Below, in pieces: positions 1 through 6,602 of a DNA stretch of 7,832 nucleotides. Both the position numbers and the translations under genes were made by a program. Position 1 is the first letter of the stretch, and the number at the start of each line of letters is the position of its first letter. The stretch comes from JBBIJO01 sp037445895 (GTDB taxonomy: Bacteria > Bacteroidota > Ignavibacteria > Kapaibacteriales > UBA2268). The DNA lies in assembly GCA_037445895.1 (NCBI GenBank), contig JBBIJO010000040.1:1-7832 (forward strand), given 5' to 3'. The notes below the pieces were generated by a model that ran no database searches, had not been told where the DNA came from, and worked only from the letters and a program-made list of their open reading frames with translations.

Positions 1-12
1 ATAGGTTTTAAA

Positions 13-381
13 ATGAAAAGAATATTTTTTGTCTTTATAGTAATGTTTCTTTTTTTGTTTAGATTTACAAGCCTTGCTGAAACTATTACTGTCAAAGGTA
101 CAGGTGGGGTAGTGGATCTGCCTGGTGGTATTCGTTGCTACTGCCCAACTTACCACCCCACCGCCATTTGTGCAATAATTCGAAAGAATGTAACAGGGAT
201 ACCCGAATATCCAGACAAATTAACGCATTATGACGAAAGTGGCAACCCTCTCGAGACAGTAAATGTTAGGCAAGCCGAAGAAACATATAACGGACAACCA
301 ACTTGGTGGGTTCAACCACCAGGTGTGCATTTGCTTAAAAAAGGCAACGTCGAGTCGAATGCAAAAAAGGAAAAGAAATAA
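13..381 (+). CDS. Small secreted protein with a CxCx8C cluster, function unknown
   Basis: I do not recognise this 122-residue protein. Seen: a Lys-Arg start, a long hydrophobic stretch (residues about 5-18) and a Ser-Leu-Ala/Glu junction at residues 20-23, which together read as a type I signal peptide cleaved after Ala22. The mature part would be about 100 residues. It carries three cysteines in a short block (Cys42, Cys44, Cys53) with His48 between them, then a polar middle, a Trp-Trp pair near residue 98 and a Lys-rich tail. There is no T9SS sorting domain, so periplasmic or SP-I-secreted localisation is most likely (inference). The Cys/His block could bind a metal or form a disulfide, but no known family is claimed. 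Only 12 bases precede the start, so ribosome site and promoter cannot be judged. A strong hairpin follows the stop codon. Confidence 0.7.
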   Translation: MKRIFFVFIVMFLFLFRFTSLAETITVKGTGGVVDLPGGIRCYCPTYHPTAICAIIRKNVTGIPEYPDKLTHYDESGNPLETVNVRQAEETYNGQPTWWVQPPGVHLLKKGNVESNAKKEKK

Positions 382-387
382 GAACAA

Positions 388-417
388 AAGGGGTGAGAAT
401 TTTATTTCTCACCCCTT
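388..417 (+). terminator. 12-bp perfect stem-loop after the first gene
   Basis: AAGGGGTGAGAA (388-399) pairs perfectly with TTCTCACCCCTT (406-417) around a 6-base loop TTTTAT. It begins 6 bases after the stop codon at 381 and ends 30 bases before the next start. No clear T-run follows on the plus strand, so it is not a textbook Rho-independent terminator. It may still end or attenuate transcription, or protect the 3' end of the first mRNA. Confidence 0.65.
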
Positions 418-447
418 CATAAACTTATAAATAAAGAGGGAAAGGGA

Positions 448-2205
448 ATGAAACGAGTTTCAATTTTAATATTAATAATAATAAGCTTGTTTTGTGGTGT
501 TACTACTTTATCTGGTTTAGAATATTTTCGTATTAATTTCAAGGGGCAATCCAAAAATTTACGAAATCTTTATAAAAGTTTGAATCTAAGCAAAGATGAG
601 GTTATTGTTTATTTTATATATCCTAATGCAGCACCAAGACTAGAATTTTTAATAAATGAGTCGTACAACTACATTAAAAATTTGAACTACACTGGGAATA
701 TAATAGGAATTATCAACTTTCCGAAATACTGGTATGCAAAGGATTATATACAAAAAATGGCTTTTCCATTCAAATGCGTAATAGACACAAATTTTGATTT
801 CTTTACCGAGCTTACTAGTATGAACCCAATGGTACCTCCTCTATTAGTAAAATTTGATAAAGAAGGAAACTTGAAAAATCAGATTAGTCTTTATGGAATA
901 ACAAATCTTTCCCAAGTAATCACCTCCTTTTTAAAAGAAGTTGACACAAACAATCGAAAACCTGAAGAATGGATACCCAAAAATGGATTTGAAAAGAACG
1001 ACTTTTTAACATATCCAGTTTTAAAACCCGAAATCTTTTTGGAGATAAACGAAGATCCTATTAATTTTTTAGATCTTATAATTTCATTAAAAGTTGACCC
1101 AAAAGAAAAATATTTATTTCTTAACGGGCGAGGTTCATATCGTTGGTCAATTTATAGGTATAAGACAAGCACTGACAAAGAGAGGTTTGAAATTGAACCT
1201 GAATTATATATTCGAAAATACTTTTCTTCTGACATTGATAGCTCCAAATTCCTTGAACTTGAAAAGAATTATTCTTATGCAAAAAGTATGTTAATGGATG
1301 GATTTTTTGAAGGAGACAGTATATTTATTATCCTATCTGTTCTCCCTCAAATTTCTTTTGAAATTTCTAAAAGCGATACGATTTATTATGCATCAACCAG
1401 ATATGCTTTTTTACATTTTAATTATTATACCAATAAAATTCAAAGAATTGTCCCCATTAACCTCGAGCGAATTCCAAATTATTTTGCTGTTGCCCCCTAT
1501 ACTCAATTAAGTTCTATTAATTCCAAAACAAAAGAAGTAGCCCTTACCTTATATAAAGGTTACCCAACTGTGGGCTTTAATAAGCCTGTGGATACATCTT
1601 TCTATTTAAACCCTATCACCCCAAGTTTTTATGATTTCGCCCCTCTGTTTTGTTCATTTAACTATGAAACTGGAGAGTTTATTCGCTATTACGGAAAAGT
1701 GGGTATGAGCCACGGAAAATTAGGGACCGGGTATTTTATGTGTATGCCTTTGATTGCATTTGACCAACGGGGAAAGTATTATATTGCCCAGAATTTATCT
1801 GATTTTGTAGAAACAGACTCTACAGTCTTAAAGATTAAATCATATTTCGAGGAATCATTATTGGTCCAACACTTAAAACCGGTTGATTCATTACCCGACA
1901 TTTCTTTTTATTATCTTATCTCTGATTCAAACAAAGCAAGAATACTCGATATAATAGCATATAAGAAAAATCTTATTTTGTTATGGAGATTAAAGGAAAA
2001 AAATAAAACTATTAACGAATCTGAACTAATGCTACTGCAAATATACAATATCGAGAACAAAACTTTAGAAAAGGAGTTAGTGCTGCCTTATACTTATCGT
2101 GGTTCCAAGTTTTCAACTCACTTCTTCAATCCTCAAAAATCTGAATTATATGCTTTATATTATAACTCTCGCCAGACATTGGTTGTTAAATATGAATTAC
2201 CTTGA
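448..2205 (+). CDS. Exported protein: cysteine-less thioredoxin-like domain plus probable beta-propeller, function unknown
   Basis: A 585-residue protein with an N-terminal signal sequence (Lys2-Arg3, then a hydrophobic run to about residue 23). Cys16 lies in Ser-Leu-Phe-Cys, a poor lipobox, so SP-I export is more likely than lipidation. Residues about 45-165 have the order of a TlpA/AhpC-like thioredoxin fold: a strand VIVYFIYP (52-59), a helix, a second strand (NIIGIINFP), a helix, then MVPPLLVKFDKEG (128-140), which matches the cis-proline strand and turn. The CxxC that should follow the first strand is absent (PNAAPRL). Residues about 190-585 are beta-rich with repeated strand-turn patterns, like the six-bladed propeller proteins common in Bacteroidota; this assignment is inference. 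There is no T9SS domain at the end, so it is probably periplasmic. GAGGG at 436-440, 7 bases upstream, supports the start. Its GC content is visibly lower than that of the genes to the right. Confidence 0.75.
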   Translation: MKRVSILILIIISLFCGVTTLSGLEYFRINFKGQSKNLRNLYKSLNLSKDEVIVYFIYPNAAPRLEFLINESYNYIKNLNYTGNIIGIINFPKYWYAKDYIQKMAFPFKCVIDTNFDFFTELTSMNPMVPPLLVKFDKEGNLKNQISLYGITNLSQVITSFLKEVDTNNRKPEEWIPKNGFEKNDFLTYPVLKPEIFLEINEDPINFLDLIISLKVDPKEKYLFLNGRGSYRWSIYRYKTSTDKERFEIEPELYIRKYFSSDIDSSKFLELEKNYSYAKSMLMDGFFEGDSIFIILSVLPQISFEISKSDTIYYASTRYAFLHFNYYTNKIQRIVPINLERIPNYFAVAPYTQLSSINSKTKEVALTLYKGYPTVGFNKPVDTSFYLNPITPSFYDFAPLFCSFNYETGEFIRYYGKVGMSHGKLGTGYFMCMPLIAFDQRGKYYIAQNLSDFVETDSTVLKIKSYFEESLLVQHLKPVDSLPDISFYYLISDSNKARILDIIAYKKNLILLWRLKEKNKTINESELMLLQIYNIENKTLEKELVLPYTYRGSKFSTHFFNPQKSELYALYYNSRQTLVVKYELP

Positions 2206-2263
2206 AATAGAGAAAATAAGAAAAATTGAAAATATTATGACTAAATTAATTTAATAAAAAATC

Positions 2264-2268
2264 GGAGG
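2264..2268 (+). promoter_or_regulatory. Shine-Dalgarno site GGAGG
   Basis: GGAGG sits 4 bases before the ATG at 2273 and fixes that start. No terminator or clear promoter is visible in the 67 bases between the previous stop and this start, so co-transcription with the preceding gene is possible. Confidence 0.7.
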
Positions 2269-2272
2269 TAAA

Positions 2273-3502
2273 ATGATAAAATACTCTTTTTTATCTACTT
2301 TATTCTTATTTGGCTTAATTTTTATGGCTAATGGGGGGGCTTGGGTCCCACAAAATTTACCGCCAGGGGATTGGGCACTTTCTTCAATACATTTCGTTGA
2401 TTCGTCAAAAGGAGTTGCAGTAGGCCCTTTAAACGCTGTTTTGGTTACTTCTGATGGTGGAACTAATTGGGTCATACCCAAATTACCGAATTTTTCGACG
2501 GATTATATGTTTTGGGATGTTTTCATAAGAAATGATGGTTTCGGTATTGTTGTTGGAACATTGGGTTCTGTCTTGAGAACTTTCGATTATGGTCAAAAGT
2601 GGGAACAAGTAAGTTTTCCAACGACCGATGAATCCTTATCGTCGGTTTGGATTATTGGTAACACAGTATGGACAGGTTCTAATAAAGGCAAAATATATTA
2701 CAGCACGAATCTGGGTAGTAGCTGGGAACTTCATCAACAAATTCTTCCAACATCAATCAATTCCTCAATTAATTTTACATTTATCTCAGATAGTGTTGGT
2801 TTCATAGCTAATGGTAATGCATTATTTAAAACAACTAATGGTGGAACAACTTGGGAAAAAATTGGAAATTCCCAAAATATTACAAAGGTCTTTTTTATCG
2901 ATGACTTAAATGGTTGGGCTATTGGCGACCAAGGGTATTTTGCAAAAACTTCTGACCAAGGGATAACATGGGAAACAGTAGATTTCCCTACAAAGGATTA
3001 CTTAACCAGTCTTTTTTGTGTGGATAATTTGCACGGCTGGATAACGACTTTCAATTCTAAAATCTATTCAACTTCGGATGGCGGTTCAACCTGGAATTTA
3101 GAATATGAAAATTCCAAACCATATTACTATCTTACCGACATCTTTTTTGCGAATCCTCGAAAAGGCTGGGCGGTTGGTTCTGGCGATAGAAACAACGCAA
3201 TTTTGACTTATACAAGTGTCTCTTCTATTGGCGAAGAACCGCAACGTATTTCGCCGTTTTTTCCCGTAGTGAATAATTCCCTATTTATCAATTTAGGCAA
3301 AAGTAATTACGTATTATCAGAATTAAAAGTGTTCGATTTGTTCGGTAATCAAGTTTGTTATCGAAACTTTTCAAACGATGGGAATACTGATATTGTCATA
3401 AATCTAAATTATCTTCCGAACGGCATTTATTTTGCGAAATTACTTATGCATATAAATCAAAAAACTATTTGGGGATTCGAAAAAATTATTATTAGCAAGT
3501 AA
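2273..3502 (+). CDS. Ycf48/BNR-type beta-propeller protein with C-terminal T9SS sorting domain
   Basis: A 409-residue secreted protein. Residues 1 to about 22 are a signal peptide. Six BNR/Asp-box-like motifs follow at residues 59 (TSDGGTNW), 103 (TFDYGQKW), 144 (STNLGSSW), 187 (TTNGGTTW), 226 (TSDQGITW) and 267 (TSDGGSTW), spaced 39-44 residues. Seven inner-strand motifs of the GW-A-GxxG type (for example NGWAIGDQG near 213, KGWAVGSG near 297) suggest a seven-bladed propeller of the Ycf48 kind. From about residue 326 the end is a type A T9SS sorting domain: ELKVFDLFGNQV, then LPNGIYFAKL, then a KIIISK terminus. By family knowledge such proteins cross the inner membrane by Sec and the outer membrane by T9SS, with loss of the C-terminal domain and release or surface anchoring. 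The propeller gives no specific substrate; it is usually a binding or structural module. The Ycf48 likeness is to the fold and does not imply photosynthesis. Confidence 0.9.
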   Translation: MIKYSFLSTLFLFGLIFMANGGAWVPQNLPPGDWALSSIHFVDSSKGVAVGPLNAVLVTSDGGTNWVIPKLPNFSTDYMFWDVFIRNDGFGIVVGTLGSVLRTFDYGQKWEQVSFPTTDESLSSVWIIGNTVWTGSNKGKIYYSTNLGSSWELHQQILPTSINSSINFTFISDSVGFIANGNALFKTTNGGTTWEKIGNSQNITKVFFIDDLNGWAIGDQGYFAKTSDQGITWETVDFPTKDYLTSLFCVDNLHGWITTFNSKIYSTSDGGSTWNLEYENSKPYYYLTDIFFANPRKGWAVGSGDRNNAILTYTSVSSIGEEPQRISPFFPVVNNSLFINLGKSNYVLSELKVFDLFGNQVCYRNFSNDGNTDIVINLNYLPNGIYFAKLLMHINQKTIWGFEKIIISK

Positions 3503-3561
3503 ATGTATTTCACTTGTTAAATTCAACGAGGATTTCGAACACAAGTCTGTTCGAAATACAT
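3503..3561 (+). terminator. Nested inverted repeats just after the propeller gene
   Basis: Two structures compete for the same bases. The first is a compact hairpin, ATTTCGAACA (3532-3541) with TGTTCGAAAT (3548-3557), a 10-bp perfect stem with loop CAAGTC. The second is a longer fold, ATGTATTTC (3503-3511) with GAAATACAT (3553-3561), continued inward by ACTTGT (3512-3517) with ACAAGT (3541-3546). It starts directly after the stop codon. The position suggests a transcript 3' end or processing structure. No T-run follows, so the terminator role is inferred. Confidence 0.5.
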
Positions 3562-3771
3562 AATTCAATGGTTGTGTAGTTGAAGTTCCTAAGCCCTAAA
3601 ATGTTCATTTTGGAAAGAACTGTTTAACAATTAATTACAATTCCCATAGTTTTGGAGTTTATTGGATAGAAATGCTTGCATAAAATGTAATTATTGACCG
3701 CAAGCCAACGATAATTATAGAATAGTTTAGATTTAAATTATGTTAAATGAAAATAGAAGAGGTGTAAATAT

Positions 3772-3803
3772 ATGCTTTTGCAAGCAAGGATGCTTGTCCT
3801 ACC
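3772..3803. repeat. Small palindromic intergenic repeat-like element
   Basis: CAAGCA (3781-3786) and TGCTTG (3791-3796) pair around AGGA, with an overlapping GCTT/AAGC pair at 3774-3785 and a repeated ATGCTT at 3772 and 3790. The string GCAAGCAAGGATGCTTGTCC has the look of short dispersed palindromic repeats found between genes in many bacteria (recollection of the pattern, not a search). It lies 32 bases past the stop of the leftward dihydroorotate dehydrogenase gene and could also serve as that operon's transcript end. Only one copy is present in the window. Confidence 0.4.
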
Positions 3804-3834
3804 TTGGGAATTTTCGAATTACCCCTACTTTCCC

Positions 3835-4944
3835 TTAAACTCCAAAGAATTTCGCATATAAATTGTGTCCGAATCGGGCAAAATTTTCGAAATATCCCGT
3901 AAACCATTGATTCAAAGCAATTCCAAATGCTTGGGATTGCTTGTAGTCCTGATAATTTTCGATGCCGCCAGTTCGGACAATATGGAACTCACGCGATAAG
4001 TTTTTCGTTCGCAGATATTCCGAGGCGCATTTTGTTAGCCGAAGCGATTTATCTTTTAATGGGCTCCCGCCGATACCACCCCCGAAACTATCAATAAAAA
4101 AATCATAAGATTTAAGTTCCAAAGGGTCAATCGTTGGTCGCACACCCGTGTAATCTGTCGAAGTATTGCCGAAATTAACCCCGTCGAATTCCAAATCCAA
4201 CAGCAAATCGAGTAGCCGGGGAACATTTTCCAACAGAAAATCGTTGGAAAGTTTGATAATCACAGGCAAATTACGATTCCTATTTTTTAGGAAATTTTCG
4301 GAAACGAACTCCAATCTTTTTACAAAATCATTGTCGAGCAACCTAAATTGGCGCCCTTCGTGGTCAACGTTCGGGCAACTTTCGTTCAGTTCGATATAAT
4401 CAACTTGTGAGCGCTCGAAAAGACGAAATGTTTGGATTAATTCCACAATAGAATTGTGGTCTTCTGCGTCGGCAGCAATACTAATTCCAAGCGGAACACC
4501 TTTGCGTTTGTCGATAGAATTTAACTTTCGGGTAATTTCGTTTGCACCCGAATTCGGCAGACCTAACCAATTGGAGCTTGCTTTCGAACGCGGATACGAA
4601 AGAAACGGATGAACAATACCGAATTTCGTGTTCCCAGAACGTGCTCGTGGAGTTACCGTTCCTGCAAGAAACGAACCAGCACCTTGGCGGTATGCCAACT
4701 CGTAGCCTTCGGCTTCTTTGAACATTCCGGCAGCATTGAAAAGCGGGGACGCAAACTCAATATCCCAAAGCCTTGTTCGAAGTTCAGTGGGTAAAGATAC
4801 TTTTTTAGGAATTTCGCGAACCAATTTATTTAAAAACTTTTTCCTCCCGGGAGAATAAAGAAGACAAGCGTAGTATGGCGTCCGAGCAACAATAAATCTT
4901 CGCAGTGGTCCATCAATTTTTGCTAAAAATTCACAAGCAGTCAT
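3835..4944 (-). CDS. pyrD: Dihydroorotate dehydrogenase, class-2-like with a Cys at the catalytic-base position
   Basis: Oxidises dihydroorotate to orotate with FMN, the fourth step of de novo pyrimidine synthesis. Conserved blocks in order: PLFNAAGMFK (67-76); GTVTPRARSGNTK (95-107); NWLGLPNSGANE (125-136), substrate loop; IELNESCPN (184-192) with Cys190 at the catalytic-base position; IKLSND (230-235) with the flavin-contacting Lys231; NFGNTSTDY (257-265); GGGIGGSPL (288-296) and RTGGIENY (334-341), FMN-phosphate binding. At 369 residues, with about 60 residues before the barrel and a GTVTPR block, it resembles the membrane-associated, quinone-linked class 2 enzymes. Those normally use Ser, while Cys is typical of class 1. 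No PyrK partner gene is adjacent. The ATG overlaps the upstream stop (TAATG), and no Shine-Dalgarno site is visible, so translational coupling is likely. Last gene of the operon. The family is secure; the class and electron acceptor are not. Confidence 0.88.
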   Translation of the reverse strand: MTACEFLAKIDGPLRRFIVARTPYYACLLYSPGRKKFLNKLVREIPKKVSLPTELRTRLWDIEFASPLFNAAGMFKEAEGYELAYRQGAGSFLAGTVTPRARSGNTKFGIVHPFLSYPRSKASSNWLGLPNSGANEITRKLNSIDKRKGVPLGISIAADAEDHNSIVELIQTFRLFERSQVDYIELNESCPNVDHEGRQFRLLDNDFVKRLEFVSENFLKNRNRNLPVIIKLSNDFLLENVPRLLDLLLDLEFDGVNFGNTSTDYTGVRPTIDPLELKSYDFFIDSFGGGIGGSPLKDKSLRLTKCASEYLRTKNLSREFHIVRTGGIENYQDYKQSQAFGIALNQWFTGYFENFARFGHNLYAKFFGV

Positions 4945-5609
4945 TATTTCACTATATACATATAATTTGGAATTTTGATTTTAAAAATTGTATAGCCTCC
5001 TTCGAGGTCGCTCCATTGGTCGCCAATTGAACCTACAATAGAATACCCTTTTTCGGTTAATTCCTTGCGCTTCGTTGTTTTGTATTCCTTTGCTGCAATG
5101 TTTTGTTCAGCGGTTGAGCGACAAATTAGAGTATCGAAAATCGAATAACCAGCATTTTTCAGATTCCTGTAAGTTGCTTCATAGTAAACGAAGGAACGCC
5201 CGGTAATAAAAATAATTTTATATCCATACGAAAGGAGCGAATCGTAGAACATTTTGACTTGGGGAATCGACGGAGCTTTCGACTCCTTAATCCATTTATC
5301 CCATTCTTCTTGTATATATCCGAAATCGTATTTTATTTCGTATTCAAAATTTGAAAGAGCAGTTTCGTCAACGTCGAAGACAAAAGCAGAGTTGTTTTGA
5401 ATTGGAAATTGCTTGACAATCCTAATTGCATCGGCGATTATCGAATCCATCTGGCGATTGTATTGCCCCGAGCGATAATATTCCTTAACCGCGGTCTTCG
5501 CATCGGAAAGATTAACAACAAGCGGAACCTGAGAAGTTACCCCACTCCAAGATGTTATCAAAATAAATACTGCAAGGGAGAAATTGGCTATATGTAACTT
5601 CGTTTTCAT
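4944..5609 (-). CDS. Exported HAD-superfamily (subfamily IIIB) acid phosphatase
   Basis: A 221-residue phosphomonoesterase related to lipoprotein e(P4), class B/C acid phosphatases and plant vegetative storage proteins. Residues 1 to about 26 are a signal peptide (Lys pair, hydrophobic core 9-19, Val-Thr-Ser/Gln junction). No Cys is at the junction, so unlike e(P4) it is not a lipoprotein and should be soluble in the periplasm. HAD motifs: FVFDVDETALSN (77-88) with nucleophile Asp79 and acid/base Asp81; FITGRS (134-139) with Thr136; a Lys in the EYKTTKRKEL segment (175-184) as motif III; GDQWSDLEGG (196-205) with metal-binding Asp197 and Asp201. By family it would release phosphate from nucleotides or other small phosphoesters; the substrate cannot be read from sequence. 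The start overlaps the end of the YbaK gene (ATGA) and the stop overlaps the dihydroorotate dehydrogenase start, so it is mid-operon and probably translationally coupled on both sides. A link to nucleotide salvage alongside pyrimidine synthesis is only a guess. Confidence 0.87.
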   Translation of the reverse strand: MKTKLHIANFSLAVFILITSWSGVTSQVPLVVNLSDAKTAVKEYYRSGQYNRQMDSIIADAIRIVKQFPIQNNSAFVFDVDETALSNFEYEIKYDFGYIQEEWDKWIKESKAPSIPQVKMFYDSLLSYGYKIIFITGRSFVYYEATYRNLKNAGYSIFDTLICRSTAEQNIAAKEYKTTKRKELTEKGYSIVGSIGDQWSDLEGGYTIFKIKIPNYMYIVK

Positions 5610-6094
5610 TTCCTATTCTCGATAGCAATATTTACAAGTTCATAATCGAGGAAATTTAGAAGCACATCCGGAACGATTTCGAGGATTAGACCTTGCTTTC
5701 CCCCATTAATATAGATTTTGTCGAGTTCAAGGATTGATTTTTCGATAAAAACGCGCATCGCTCGCCGTGTTCCGAATGGAGAAGTCCCCCCAAACAGATA
5801 ACCTGTCCAATTTGTCGCCGTTTTGGAATCGCTTGGAAATACTGCTTTGACGCCCAAAATTCGAGCCAATTCTTTGGTAGAAACTTCTCTATCGCCATGC
5901 ATTAACACAAGGAAGGGTTGTATCCCCTCCCCTTCCATAACCAAAGTTTTCACAACTTTGTGCAACTCGACACCAAGTTCATCGGCTGTTTGTTTGGCTC
6001 CACCTTTAGGTTTGTATTCATATTGAAAGACCTCGAATTTCGCCTTTCGCTCTTTTAGAAATCGTATCGCCGATGTTACCGGTGCCTTTTGCAT
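5606..6094 (-). CDS. ybaK: YbaK/EbsC-family aminoacyl-tRNA deacylase (Cys-tRNA(Pro) deacylase type)
   Basis: A 162-residue cytoplasmic protein of normal length for the family. YbaK hydrolyses Cys-tRNA(Pro) made by mistake by prolyl-tRNA synthetase, as a free-standing editing factor. Seen: VVKTLV (47-52), whose Lys49 matches the essential Lys of the family; GDREVSTKELARILG (67-81), the conserved stretch before the pocket; GYLFGGTSPFG (98-108), the Gly-rich substrate loop; and IYINGGKQGLILEI (127-140), the closing signature. These match YbaK proper better than the INS domain of ProRS or ProX. No Shine-Dalgarno site precedes the ATG. A nearby ATG four bases upstream is in another frame. It begins 41 bases after the OsmC-like gene and overlaps the phosphatase start by four bases, so it belongs to the same operon. 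Confidence 0.92.
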   Translation of the reverse strand: MQKAPVTSAIRFLKERKAKFEVFQYEYKPKGGAKQTADELGVELHKVVKTLVMEGEGIQPFLVLMHGDREVSTKELARILGVKAVFPSDSKTATNWTGYLFGGTSPFGTRRAMRVFIEKSILELDKIYINGGKQGLILEIVPDVLLNFLDYELVNIAIENRK

Positions 6095-6135
6095 TCATAC
6101 CAAAAAATAAGAAATATAAAATTACAAAACACTGT

Positions 6136-6537
6136 TTAATTTTTAACAACTGTATGTGTCTCGAATTCGGGTGCGTCCTCGATTGTCTTTTTGACTGCAC
6201 AAATGCTTGCCGATTTAACCAGAGCATCGTAGTATTTCTCGGGAAAATCCTTTGGAACCTGGATTTCGAGTTTGATTTTTGCAATTTTCCTTTGGATTGG
6301 GTCGTAAACTAAATCCTGAACTATTTCAATACCTTCGTAGGCGATATTGCGGCTTTCGCAAAAACCAACGACGTAGATACCAGCGCAAGTGCCTATCGAA
6401 GCAAGGAATAACTCGAATGGCGCCGGAGCACTCCCATCGCCACCATCCTTAATCGGTTGATCCGTATGAACAACAAAACCACTGGGCATAATTGCATCAA
6501 CTCTTTTGTTCCCCGGAAAAACAATTTTGATTCCCAT
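6136..6537 (-). CDS. OsmC/Ohr-superfamily protein (YhfA-like subgroup)
   Basis: A 133-residue cytoplasmic protein, first gene of the leftward operon. OsmC/Ohr proteins reduce organic hydroperoxides with two cysteines. Seen: GGDGSAPAPFELFLASIGTC (32-51), the family signature ending in the peroxidatic Cys51 with Glu42 in the active-site helix, and SICAVKKTIEDAP (111-123) with the second Cys113. A third Cys60 lies on the same helix as Cys51. The DGG...AP-PFELFLASIG form and short length fit the YhfA-like subgroup, whose physiological substrate is poorly known, so a peroxidase role is inferred from the two cysteines. The start is supported by AGGAG on the minus strand (6545-6549), 7 bases upstream, the best ribosome site of the operon. 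Confidence 0.9.
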   Translation of the reverse strand: MGIKIVFPGNKRVDAIMPSGFVVHTDQPIKDGGDGSAPAPFELFLASIGTCAGIYVVGFCESRNIAYEGIEIVQDLVYDPIQRKIAKIKLEIQVPKDFPEKYYDALVKSASICAVKKTIEDAPEFETHTVVKN

Positions 6538-6544
6538 AATTTAA

Positions 6545-6549
6545 CTCCT
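6545..6549 (-). promoter_or_regulatory. Shine-Dalgarno site AGGAG for the OsmC-like gene
   Basis: On the minus strand AGGAG lies 7 bases before the ATG at 6537. It confirms the start and marks the head of the operon; no comparable site precedes the ybaK and pyrD starts downstream. Confidence 0.7.
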
Positions 6550-6562
6550 TTTGTTTAACTTG

Positions 6563-6570
6563 CAAATTTA
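6563..6570 (-). promoter_or_regulatory. Bacteroidota-type -7 promoter box for the leftward operon
   Basis: On the minus strand TAAATTTG matches the TAnnTTTG consensus of Bacteroidota housekeeping promoters. Transcription would start near 6556, giving a leader of about 20 bases that contains the AGGAG site. The upstream element is less certain: a T-run lies about 21 bases upstream, and a TTTG lies only 13 bases upstream. The match, position and short leader agree, but an 8-base AT-rich motif can occur by chance. Confidence 0.45.
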
Positions 6571-6602
6571 TTATCTCAATAATCAAAAATAAAAACTATA
6601 TA

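Larger units (their letters stand above)
3503..3834. other. Non-coding gap between convergent transcription units
   Basis: These 332 bases lie between the plus-strand propeller gene and the minus-strand operon. They hold nested inverted repeats at 3503-3561, a small palindromic repeat at 3772-3803, and a weak inverted pair GCTTGC (3674-3679)/GCAAGC (3700-3705). A TAGTTTTG string at 3647-3654 matches the Bacteroidota -7 consensus TAnnTTTG, but no upstream TTTG partner is evident. No tRNA or known riboswitch was recognised. A 29-codon reading frame with a Shine-Dalgarno-like site starts at 3772 and is treated as a candidate only. Confidence 0.6.

Noticed and set aside
1094..1510. Two short plus-strand frames inside the 585-residue gene
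   Set aside because: They are out-of-frame readings within a long, well-supported gene, with no ribosome site or family signature.
2273..3502. A photosystem II assembly role suggested by the Ycf48-like propeller
   Set aside because: The propeller repeats are shared by many secreted proteins, and the T9SS sorting domain points to export; nothing photosynthetic is nearby.
6018..6312. Overlapping frames on both strands across the OsmC-ybaK junction
   Set aside because: OsmC and YbaK carry clear family motifs in their own frames; these overlaps have none.
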